Origin: Corythucha ciliata
Taxonomy: Eukaryota; Arthropoda; Insecta; Hemiptera; Tingidae
Reading direction: 5' to 3'
Assembly (NCBI GenBank): GCA_038030265.1
Contig: CM075942.1
Location: 70,808,926 to 70,872,925 of the forward strand
Length of the DNA: 64,000 nt
A program made the position numbers and the translations under genes. The notes beneath the pieces were generated by a model, which saw nothing but the letters and a program-made list of their open reading frames with translations, searched no databases and had not been told where the DNA came from. Shown here in pieces: positions 21,829 to 31,599 of the stretch; positions within the stretch are counted from its first letter, which is position 1, and each line of letters starts with the position of its first letter.

Positions 21829-22488
21829 TTGTCTTTTAAAACCCTATTCTGGAATGCAGGAGGCCTCACAACCGAAAAATTCGATGAGCTTCAACACAAA
21901 ATCATAAGGAGAGACATTGACGTCTATGGAATAGTAGAAGCTGGCGCTGCCACCGACAACATCACCGATTTCCAACTACGTGGATATCAGACGTATGTCC
22001 TCCGAAGGAGCAGACAGAGCGCGTCGGGAATCATTGTGGCTGCGAAGACATCTCTGACCGTGCAGTTCTTCATCAGGAAGGAAATGCAGGCGCAGGATAA
22101 ACTGGAGGATGTTGAACTAAAGGTCTGGAGAGGAAATTTTCACCGCCGGCTGTTCATTGTGTACAATCCGCCTAGGAACAACCCATCCCTGACCTGACTG
22201 GAGAATTTATGGGATCGCCATACCATACTATGCGGGGATTTGAACGCTCCATCTTCTCGGTGGAATTACTCGCAAACTGATGCTGTAGGAAGGACGATTG
22301 AGGAATTTATAGACACAAACCTAGCTGATTATGTGTTCAACAGAGACAGAAAGCCAACTTTCCTTGCATTTACGGGATCAACATCATCTCCTGACGCCGT
22401 TCTCTCACACTCTTCAATCACGCCAAGCCTGTCCTTGTCCCTAACGCCACCTCCAGGGGGTTTCGGTCACTGTATCCTGACTACTTGA
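21829..22488 (+). pseudogene. APE-type endonuclease of I-like LINE
   Basis: The endonuclease nicks the target to prime reverse transcription. LFWNAGGLTTEKFDELQ opens the domain, IDVYGIVEA holds the catalytic Glu region, and ILCGDLNAPSSRWNY holds the DLNA motif (about residues 138-152). A TGA at 22195-22197 interrupts the frame, which then continues to about 22437. There it shifts, and the terminal SDH-like motif is lost. Confidence 0.85.
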
Positions 22489-22537
22489 CAAACAGCAAGC
22501 AGTCCCTCAGCTTGGCAAACGAAGAGCTCGGTGGAAC

Positions 22538-23911
22538 TTGAAGAAAGCAGACTGGAAAACTTTTGCAGTCGAGGCAGACGCACTGGTCACCTACAGCCTA
22601 GTGTCTGAAAAAGTGGGAGAATCCCTGCAAAAGATCACCGATGCCATAAAGAAAGCTGCTCTACGGGCTATCCCAAGAGGACAGGTCAAGAAATACAAGC
22701 CATTTTGGAGCCCTCGCCTGCAAGAACTAATGCTAGATAGAGACAGGGCTGCAGAAACTTACAAACTATCTAAAAGTCGTGATGATCTCATAAGCCTGAA
22801 GCTTAAAGTTGCTCTCTTCAAGAAAGAGATTATTGAGGCAAAACGGACGACTTACAGAAACTTCCTGAAGGCACTCGACTTCCGCAGGGATGGAGTTAAA
22901 GCGCACCACTTCATTTCCCAAATTAACAATGACAATCTCCACCAAAAAAATCCCATCAATAAGGGGACAACCCAAGTGACTGATGACCGCAACATTGCCA
23001 GCCTTTTCTGCAAGCACTATGCTGCTGTAAGTAACTTCCGACCGAGGAATAAGTGTGACAAACGTGCCCCAAAGATACACACCTGTCAGAGGGAGGGAGA
23101 ACATGAAATCCTGAACACAGACTTCTCTGAGGGTGAACTTGATGCAGCCCTTCGCAACACCGAGAAAGGAAAGAGTGCCGGTCCGGATGAGGTGCTGCCA
23201 GAATTCCTTATAAACCTGGGACAGGTTGCCAGAAGGACCATCTTGAGATTCCTTAATCTGGTCTGGCATCAGCAGTTCCCAGATGAATGGAGGAAGGCAG
23301 AGATAGTGCCCATTCTCTAGAAAGGGAAGCCAGCTGAAAACCCCAGCAGTTATCGTCCCATTGCTCTTACAGGCATTTTTTCGAAGCTGTTTGCAAGACT
23401 GCTGCTTGGTAGGTTCGAACACTTCCTCGAAAAGAACAGTCTTCTGGCACCTGAGCAGGCAGGTTTTAGGAGGCACCGTGGCACCATGGAACAAGTAGTC
23501 CGTCTGACGCAAGAAATAAAGGATGGCTTCCATCATAAGCGGAGTACTCTTGCTGTCTTCGTCGACTTCAAGACTGCGTTCGATCGGGTGTACAGAAGAT
23601 TGCTGGTCCAGAAGCTGCGTGGCCTTGGAGTGGATGGACGCTTGTTCACATCCCTCCGTTCCTTTCTTGCCCAGCGATTCATAAGAGTCAGATACCATGA
23701 TGAGAGATCGTCTTTCCGCGCCACACGGCATGGAGTTCCACAGGGAGCAGTTCTGAGCCCAATCCTCTTCAGCAACATGATAAATGACATAATCACCACC
23801 CTCACTAGGACTTGTGGCATAAATGCACTTTTATACGCCGACGATCTGGTTATCTGGGCAACATCAAGCAGCATACCAGCCCTAGAGACTGTCATGAACA
23901 CAGCTCTTTAA
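22538..23911 (+). pseudogene. Reverse transcriptase of I-like LINE
   Basis: A long frame with typical LINE RT blocks: KGKSAGPDEVLPEF, then after an in-frame TAG near 23318 SSYRPIALTGIFSKLF, LAPEQAGFRRHRGTMEQV, VFVDFKTAFDRVYRR, GVPQGAVLSPILF and the catalytic LLYADDLVIW near 23830. It ends at a TAA near 23909 in the same frame as the following segment. All catalytic residues are still present, so the copy decayed only moderately. Confidence 0.9.
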
Positions 23912-25195
23912 AGGCTGGCGGAATGGGCATCCATGAATGAGATGGAAGTGAACACCCTCAAAACAGAGTTCCAGCTGTTTACCCTCTCGACAAGGCGTCA
24001 CTCGGTGTCCCTGGAACTTGAAAATTGGCCACTGGGTCAGACAACCTGTGCAACATATCTTGGGATTAAACTCGACTCAAGACTTTCATGGTCTGCCCAA
24101 GTGGACAGTATGGCTGAAAAGGGCTCAAGGAGGTCGGGACTTCTGAAGCGACTGGCCAGCTCAACTTGGGGTGCTATGCAGGATGTCCTCACTTTAGCGT
24201 ACAAGAGCTATGTGCGACCAGCAATGGAATATGGTAACGAGCTGCTGGTGACCTCGTCGGATTCAGCGGTTCGCAAACTCGAGGTTGCCCAAAATAATGC
24301 CCTAAGAGTTGTGATTGGAGCTGCCAAATCAACACCTATCGTGGCACTCGAGCTGCAAACTGCTGTAGAGCCCCAGAAGTTCAGGAGGGATGCCGCAGCG
24401 CTTGCCCTGTCGGAGAGGCTTCAAAGGAATGGAGTTGAGTACTGGTCCACATACACGCCAGCAACTGCCCGTCTAACAACTCAGGGCACGTTCCTTTCAA
24501 AGATACAGGACCTCAGCGAGACTTACAACCTGACCCTTGGAAACCCTGAACCATTCCCTTCTCTGGCCGAAGCGATCCCTCGAAGAATGGCCACTGGTTA
24601 CACCTCACTGCTCACAACAGTCTCCAAAACAACCACCCCTCCCTGTGAGCTGAGAGCAGCAGCTCTTGAAACACTGGAGATTCGATTTCCGGAACCTGAT
24701 TGGCTCAGGGTCTACACCGATGGCTCGGCTGAGGGTGCAACCAAGAATGGCGGCGCTGGTGTCTTCTCTGAGGCTGGGACGATTTCTGCTCCTGTTGGAC
24801 GCCTTGCTGGAAGTTTTGATGGTGAGATAAGAGCAGCGGTTCTGGCCCTTGAATTAATAAGGAATTTGGGTCGACCACGAGCAGTCATACTCATTGACTC
24901 ACAGGCAGCTATCATGGCCCTCAGCTCAAACTCACCTTCCGACTCCCTCGATGTAGTCAAGGCCCGGAAATACATTGAAGAACTGCTGGGAAGTGGACTC
25001 GACATTGCTTTGCAATGGATTCCTTCCCACTGTGGCATCTTGGGAAATGAACGGGCTGACTCCCTGGCCAAGGAAGGATCCCAGATGGATATGCCTGAAT
25101 CTTCAATCGGATACCAAACTGCGAAGAGATGTATCAGGGAGAGCATCGAGGTGAAGGTGAAGGAGGCCCACCAAAGAGCTGCAGAGGGTAGATGA
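23912..25195 (+). pseudogene. RT thumb plus RNase H of I-like LINE
   Basis: 420 open codons in the same frame as the RT. YLGIKLDSRLSWSAQVD marks the thumb. RNase H follows from about residue 260: LRVYTDGSAEG (first Asp), FDGEIRAAVLALELI (Glu), AVILIDSQAAIMAL (Asp) and HCGILGNERADSLAKEG (last Asp region). The complete D-E-D-D set is readable. Stop at 25193-25195. Confidence 0.92.
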
Positions 25196-25204
25196 TGGGC
25201 CGTT

Positions 25205-25489
25205 TTGCTCCAACCCACAAATCGTGTGCCAGTGCAGTTACCCAGAAAAGAGTCTGTGGCGGGCTTCCGCCATACCACTGGCCACGATTACTTGAATGCC
25301 CATCTCTGCAAGATACGGGTGAAGGACAACCCGAGTTGCTCCCTATGCCATTCGACGACTGAGATGAACACGGACCACCTGTTTGACTGTCCTCAACTCG
25401 AGGACATTAGGACACAGTTCCAATCTGATGACACCAACTGGTTATATTGGGCTGCAAGAGGTTGGATGGCGGAACAGCCAATGACCTGA
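25205..25489 (+). pseudogene. C-terminal zinc knuckle of I-like LINE
   Basis: Same frame as RNase H. CSLCHSTTEMNTDHLFDC gives the C-x2-C...H-x4-C knuckle usual at the end of this LINE group. A stop follows at 25489, then a short 3' UTR and poly-A at 25503-25524. Confidence 0.85.
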
Positions 25490-25533
25490 CTGGCGTAGGG
25501 GGAAAAAAAAAAAAAAAAAAAAAAAGCTCGTAC

Positions 25534-25793
25534 ATTCGAATTTAATTCAGAGCAAACAAGTGAGCGGAGACCGCACTTACATAAAAATAATGTAAGTGCA
25601 GGGAATTGTACTCTGGCTGAAGGCAGTAAGGTAGCTCGAGGACCGGGTACTTCAAATGAAATGGCCGAACCAGGATTCCCGCCCTGGCTTAATGCCTTGA
25701 AAGACACGTGAAATGGCCGAACCAGTCCACGACCCTAAGAAAAACAGCCTGCGACCCTACTTGGGGTCGCGACCCGGGGTTTGGGAACTCCTG
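25534..25793 (-). other. 5' part of minus-strand LINE and hAT subterminal region
   Basis: This sequence was contiguous with 21384-21609 before the I-like insertion. An 18-mer beginning GTGAAATGGCCGAACC is nearly repeated 50 bp apart (25656 and 25707). The last part is the GACCC-rich hAT subterminal sequence. Confidence 0.45.
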
Positions 25794-25801
25794 CCATGGA
25801 G

Positions 25802-28653
25802 AGCTTCATTTTAACATGATGGGGGAAAATTTCGATGCTTCGAGGAGCGTGCGATCGGGTTTATTTGCCGGGCAAGTTGGAATTATTTTCAATCGTCCAA
25901 GATTGCCCTGTTTAATGTTTGTTCATAAACTTTGAGACTTCATCAATCTAAAGTTGTATATTCCTTCAAAGGGAAGTGCTAAAGATATAACTCAAACTGA
26001 AAAGAATGACCTTTTTGTTACACTTGCAATTCGATAGTGTGAGTGATGGGGGGAGGGGGAGCTCTTAGTTTCATAACTCTCCCCAAGTAGAAGAAACTTT
26101 GGAGTCTGTTACTGTTATAAATGACCAGTCCGCACTACTTTATATCCTTCCCATTGACAGAAAAGTAGAGTTTCAAAACTTTCGTGTTTCTTACAATGGA
26201 ACATGCTCAGGATAACAATTAAGTTATGAACATTAATTTTCAAGCTTTTCACCGCGTTATTTTCTTGGAGAACTCTCTCTCTAAATATAGAGAGTTTTGA
26301 ATTGTATTAACTTCCAAGTTTAAAGGCGACAAGTCGCGGTACGACAGAATAAACAGCCGCCGTAACTCAATCAGTTGGCGTGATTTATTCCGTGGGAAGC
26401 GAAAGGGAGGCGAAAACGGTTGACACGCGACCTCCCAAAGTAACACGTTTCAGAGTCGAACCTCTCGGCAGAGTGTGAGAGTGTATAACTTGATTAAGCC
26501 TGGCTTGATCTAATCAGACAGGTGTGTGGGTAAGTTTGAGGGAAAGGAAGTATGAAAGTGAAGACTCCCTTCATGGTGGGATGATGAGGGAAGGGGGAGA
26601 GTTTCCACGTCTAATTGTTTTCGTGGGTGGTCTAATTCGATGAGAGGCACGGGTAATATTTTTGAAATGATTCTGGATTCTGTTTTTCATCCTATTATTT
26701 TCTTCTTCTTCTTTTTTTTTAAACAAAAAAGGATGAAAAACGAACTTCACTGCACGAAATGACGATAAGGACCGTTTGCTACTTGTTATGCATAAACTTT
26801 CAAACCTCTGGATATTAACGGCTTTTAAATGCCCCCCCTTTGCCAGCCCCAGGAGCGTTTCCCTTTTGGGTTCCTCGAGGAAAAGTTACGTATTGGAAAA
26901 GTTTAAACTGGTTCTTAATCCTTCTGTGATTCTGCATGACTCCGAGGGGAATGAAAAGAGCTTCCCTCCCTCCCCCCTCCCCTTACACTCGGTAGATAAG
27001 AGAGGGAAGAAAGTCACGGTGGCACAAATGGTGCGTAACACTCCATCCTCTCTCTTTCTTTCACTAGTATAGTAGGGAAATTTGTGTAACGCGAGTTAAC
27101 ACGTTCAGGTTTATATGGAAGAAAAAGAAGAGAGTCACACTTACATGAAAAAAGCGTGGGGGGAGGGGTCTCGTGAGGCTTCAAACGCCTGCTTGTGTAT
27201 TCCAATGCACACTTGCGTTTATTGTGGCTTTGGATATCTCATCCTGTTTATGGTACATCGTGCTCTCGTGGTATGAAACAGCATTTTTGTCGTCCAAATA
27301 TTCTTAATATAGGACCTATGAAATGTTTTTACAACTTTATGAACTCAAAAGATTTGTGAAAAGTAGCATCCGAATAAAGACTGGCTGGCACTAATGTTTC
27401 TAGCATTCAAAAAGTATTTTACCCCTACTGGCTGTGTAATGATGACCAAGCAAAAGACGGGGTAAAAGGAGAATATACAGGCGAGGAATAAAAGGCGGAA
27501 TAACATTGGAAGGCCATAACTCTCTTCATCCCTTCAATCACTAGGCTTCATGAGAGTCTTTCCCTTTCGTGTTCTCTTCTGAATAAAAGGTATATTGCGC
27601 CGCTATTATTGCATTCGGGGAGGGGAAAAAAAAACTCTAGTAGCTTATACATAACGACAAGCACATTCCGCCCTTCACCACGGTTTGGTTTGGAGCGTGA
27701 TGCCATTGAAATTGTATATTTAAACGACCGCCCCCCTCCTTCTTCAATGCATTTCTGAATCAAATCTCATTTAAGACGTGACTGTGGCCGCCTTGGCACT
27801 AAAACGAGAAAAATGTATGAGATGATACACACGAGGGAAACGGAACTTGGAAAAAAGAAGAAAATAATACAATATTATTATCAGGAATAAACTGCTCATC
27901 TGCGGGAAGGTCTGTAAGAAGGGGAGGGGAAAAAAGGGGGAGCTAAATGCACGCTACTGATATCGAATGTCCCCTGCTGTGGTGGTAGCAGAGCTTCGAG
28001 GGTGACCACTGTTTCCTTTTGTATATTCATGAAGCTCCCTCTCACTCACTCATTCGCTCTCTGTCTCTCGCTAGTAGTAATCCTTGTCCCAGTCGAACTC
28101 TTCTTGAAAAAGTTATCTCTTTTAGAGTTCCTAGCGACAATTAGGTAAAAATACAAGAATTTCAAGTAGTGGTAGAAGATAGCACGATGGGAGTGAGGGA
28201 TAGCTCGAGCTGCGTGAATTTGCATTTTAATTCTTCTGCTAAGTGGACAGGCCTGGAAGGTAAACCCTATGAATCACATTATTTTGTAAACATTTAGGTA
28301 GGGTTGGTCGTCACGAAGTAAAACGTTTCAAATTATCTGGAATTGTTATTTACGCAAATCTCAATTTATTCCACAATGTAATGAAAATATTATTACAATA
28401 AGACCAAGATAAGAGAGGGGTTACAATGAAAATAGAATTAACAGCACAAAAAACCGCCCAAGGAATGAGAGCGTTTCCTCTAGCGACACAAGTCAGGTTG
28501 CCATAGAATGGATCGCACGGAATTCCCTGACTTTTCCCGGGGGTTTTCCTGACCAGTTTCGTGAAATAATCTGACCAAATTCTGGTAACATTGGAAGAAG
28601 AATGTCTTAGAAATTAAACACTCATAATTCTGTATGACAAGGGAGTTACTCAG
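25802..28653. other. Non-coding DNA, likely Beadex intron
   Basis: No exon with convincing splice sites, no terminal repeats and no minisatellite. Moderately AT-rich with pyrimidine- and purine-rich runs. Small ORFs lack motifs. Confidence 0.5.
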
Positions 28654-28655
28654 TA

Positions 28656-28872
28656 GCTACGTTTCTACTTGTGCCTTTTCGCGTGCGTCAGAGGCATGCG
28701 TCATAGCCGCACGGTGTGTTGAACGTGAGGAATGCGCTATTGCATGCCTCTAAAAGCTGGAAGGATGTACAAAATTGCGTGCACCGCTTAGACAAATGAA
28801 AGTTGAAGCGAAAGTTGATAAGGTATGTTGAATTGAAAGAGGAAGACGAAAGCGCACAAGTGGAAACATAGC
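28656..28872. mobile_element. 217-bp MITE with TA target duplication
   Basis: The left end GCTACGTTTCTACTTGTGC and the reverse complement of the right end GCTATGTTTCCACTTGTGC are inverted repeats, extending diverged to about 28 bp. TA lies on both sides (28654-28655 and 28873-28874), as for Tc1/mariner-type elements. Non-coding. Confidence 0.75.
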
Positions 28873-28874
28873 TA

Positions 28875-29372
28875 GTGTTGACTTGAAAACACCAAGAAGA
28901 ACACTGGGTGTCATCGCCCTCAAAAATTTACCCACTATCCAGCCCCAAAACTTGTAATTTCACACCACAAACTGGCTGTTCAGCTATGGTGAGTTAAAAG
29001 TGACAAGATACGTGACGCGATGTATGGAAGGGCCTCTCCCCTCTTAAATCATTCGTCTATCGTCCTCTGGAGCGATCGGACTACACATCGACACCAGGTA
29101 CATTCGAGCGTTTTTGAATTGATCAATTTACCTCCTCACCATATTTTGGTCCTCCGGGCCGGATCTTCCCTCGGAATTTAATACAGTCCACTTTTGCCAC
29201 TAATCACCTTCTTTCTAATTTATGAAAATCACTTTCGAATCTCGTGCACGCGATAGACGGGAGGAGGATTTAAAATAATAATAATTGGTGAATACTATAA
29301 ACCACCCTCAGCCACTGTTTCCATAACAGGAATATACCTCACCATTCATTCAGTCGTGCTAATTCGCTTAAT
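28875..29372. other. Non-coding DNA
   Basis: Nothing recognised. GGTGAGTTAAAAGTGACAAG near 28988 resembles GGTGAGTCAAAAGAGACAAG near 30875, a small dispersed repeat. Confidence 0.45.
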
Positions 29373-29815
29373 ATGACCTATTGTTTTTTTCTCCAAAGTG
29401 GTAATCATGCTTTAACTACCCACCTGCCCAGCATTGGTATAAGGTGGAATTTCAACCCACCTTCTGCTCCTCATTTTGGAGGGCTCTGGGAGAAAGCGGT
29501 CAAGTCATCAAAATCCCTGCTTTATCGCGATCTCCACACTATTCAGCCGTATTGAAGCCCTTATGCCTTCAATTCAGCCCGTATTCGGCCCTTATGTCCT
29601 CAACCTTCGAACCCTGAAGACTTGACTCCTTCAACTTCTGGTCATTTCCTCATTGGCACTCCTCTAGTTCAGGTCCCTCATTCTTCTAGCCTGGATATCC
29701 GAACCTCCCTCTCATCTCGGTGGCAGATTTTAAAAACCAAATTTATGCTTCTTTTTGGAATCAATGGTACTATTCATATCTCCATACCCTTCAACAGCGG
29801 GTAAAGTGGAACGCA
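29373..29815 (+). pseudogene. BEL/Pao integrase C-terminal fragment
   Basis: The frame contains RWNFNPPSAPHFGGLWEKAV, a signature of the BEL/Pao integrase catalytic Glu region. After a stop at about 29553 it shows DLTPSTSGHFLIGTPL and SSRWQILKTKF, and in a shifted frame YLHTLQQRVKW: the conserved order to the end of BEL/Pao Pol. No LTRs or other domains were found, so this is an isolated relic. Confidence 0.88.
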
Positions 29816-29829
29816 GGGGCTCCCCCCCC

Positions 29830-30666
29830 CCCCGAAAAACTCTCCTCCTCTTCGCTGGTCCCGCCGCCGGAAGAACCACAACATGGCGTTGAAAGAGCCG
29901 TGGTAAACCACTTGGCTGCCGCCCAGTCTCGTCCGAACATCGGGCACGAACCCGAACAGACGCCTACCCCGTTGGACTGCTAGCCCAACGCGCCTGTCAA
30001 GCCTCGACGACTAGGTCATCGAGAAGGTGGATGCCCCGTGCGGCCCCCCATTCATCGGCCATAAGACCAGGTTTCCCTGGGTGAGGCGGCGCCGGTGAAC
30101 CCATGCATCGAGCAGGAGGTCCGCAGGAGGTGTCCCTCCCAGCACCTTGAGCGCATCGGAGCTAACCATCAGGTACGCCATGGCTGCCCGCGCTAGCGCC
30201 TGCCACTGCAAGCTGAGGAATTTCGCTCTCTGAGCCCTCATTGGTTGGTACCACCACGACGCCGAGCCGTACAGCAGGGTGGATATAAATACCGCCCTGA
30301 AGTAACGCGCCCGGCAGCGGTAGTCCGCACCCCAGACATTTCCCACCACTGCCGTACAGAGGGCAAAAGTCCTCTCTAGCTTCCCCGCAACTAATTCAAG
30401 CTTTGGAGGGTCGTTATCCTCCCCGGGTTGATCCCCCTGGAGCAGCCACAAAAGCGCAGCAAAGAGAAGGTTCCACAACGAGCAGCTAACCACGAGCAGA
30501 GAACCGACCCCTGAGGGTAGCCCCTCGTAAGAGGCGCCCGCACCTCCACACTGCCATAGCGGAGTCCCACCTCCCCGGAAGATGAACGTTTTGGGACCCC
30601 AGCATCTCGCAGTGCCATCATGACCCTCGGCCACCACACGGAGTCACTAGCGCGTGTCAACTTCAT
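29830..30666 (-). pseudogene. R1-like LINE reverse transcriptase fragment
   Basis: On the minus strand, RASDSVWWPRVMMALRDAG is RT block 4 with the catalytic Asp region. VRAPLTRGYPQGSVL is block 5, and after a frameshift LWNLLFAALLWLL follows. The YADD segment is deleted. SASWWYQPMRAQRAKFLSLQ and VLGGTPPADLLLDAW, from the region after the thumb, close the coding part. A C-run lies at the 3' end near 29822-29834. Confidence 0.8.
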
Positions 30667-30859
30667 CCGGGGAAATCATCTAACGTTACCCGAGTTGTCC
30701 GAACTGTCCGGACTCCTCATGGGTGACTCTCAAGGCCCCTCGTCAAACTCTGCCCCCTTCCGCACCCCTCGCCATCTTCTTAGTCACTCCGTCAATTTCC
30801 TCTCAGTCCTCTATCTCCTCGCCTTTCCCTAAGCTCAACGTCCTGGACAAGTCGTCCAG

Positions 30860-31599
30860 AGGCGGGAGTGCATGGTGAGTCAAAAGAGACAAGATACGGG
30901 TTTGAAAGAGCAAAACCCGCGAAATTGCGTTTTGAAAGAGCGGAAAAACCACGAAACTTGGGATTTCTAAGGATCAAAATGACGAAATTTGGGTTTTGCG
31001 TAATAAAGCCGAATTCGAAAGAGTTGAATGAATTTTCCAAATTAGCTAGTTCACGTGCGAAACTGATTTCAGTAAAAACAAATCTCACGAAAGTTGGCTT
31101 TTAAAATTGTGAAAATCCGCGAAATTGGGATAGGAAATTACAAAAATACGTGAAATTGGTGCCAAATTTGAATCATTTGATAAAGGAAGAGCTTCGTGAG
31201 AACGTGATGGATATAAGAACCGCGATGGCGAAACGTGGACTAAGTCCCACAGCTTTGTTTAGATATGAACGTGAGAGATGTTCGAAGTTACAGACCCACC
31301 CGACAATAATTGTAAGTAGAGCCAAAAAAGTAGGACAAAAAAAAAGAGGACACTTTTGACCCTCTCAACGGAAATCCATGAAAAACGAGGCCGGACGTCC
31401 CTGGACGCTCTAAAAAGTAAGATATGTTAGTGGAGTATATTTTCTGGTCTGCATGAATCGTCAGATAAGCCATTTTTAGGATGCGCGATGTCATTTCTAA
31501 AGTGGGAATTTTGCTATTGGGCTATGGCTTGGCCGTAGTTGCGAATTTGAGGAGGGGGGCTATTTTTGCGCGCAAATAGTCAGTTTAGACATTTTCAAA
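30860..31599. repeat. Degenerate short repeats and AT-rich DNA
   Basis: Between 30895 and 31150 a motif of GAAAGAGC plus CGCGAAATTG recurs with about 30-40-bp spacing. It is similar in style to, but not the same as, the main minisatellite. No gene recognised. Confidence 0.4.

Larger units (their letters stand above)
21619..25524 (+). mobile_element. I-like LINE, 5'-truncated, with target duplication
   Basis: The 9-mer AGCTCGTAC is present at 21610-21618 and again at 25525-25533 directly after a poly-A tail of about 22 nt. This defines the insertion exactly. Coding order is endonuclease, reverse transcriptase, RNase H and Cys/His knuckle, as in the I group. About 210 bp precede the endonuclease, so ORF1 is missing. 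It inserted into the opposite-strand LINE whose ORF1 lies at 20743-21383. One frameshift and several in-frame stops make it inactive. Confidence 0.9.
17643..25793. mobile_element. Probable hAT element enlarged by nested insertions
   Basis: The left terminus CAGGGGTTTCCAAAG and the reverse complement of the right terminus CAGGAGTTCCCAAAC match at 12 of 15 positions and are classic hAT ends, each followed by GACCC-rich subterminal sequence. Flanking 8-mers are CCATAGAG (17635-17642) and CCATGGAG (25794-25801), one mismatch. The interior holds a THAP exon, a MITE and a LINE interrupted by another LINE. Subtracting these leaves a few kb, a normal hAT size. No hAT transposase catalytic region was recognised. 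The two ends might belong to different copies. Confidence 0.6.

Noticed and set aside
22766..23731. 321-codon open frame on the minus strand
   Set aside because: It lies antisense to the reverse transcriptase of the I-like LINE and has no motif; a shadow frame.
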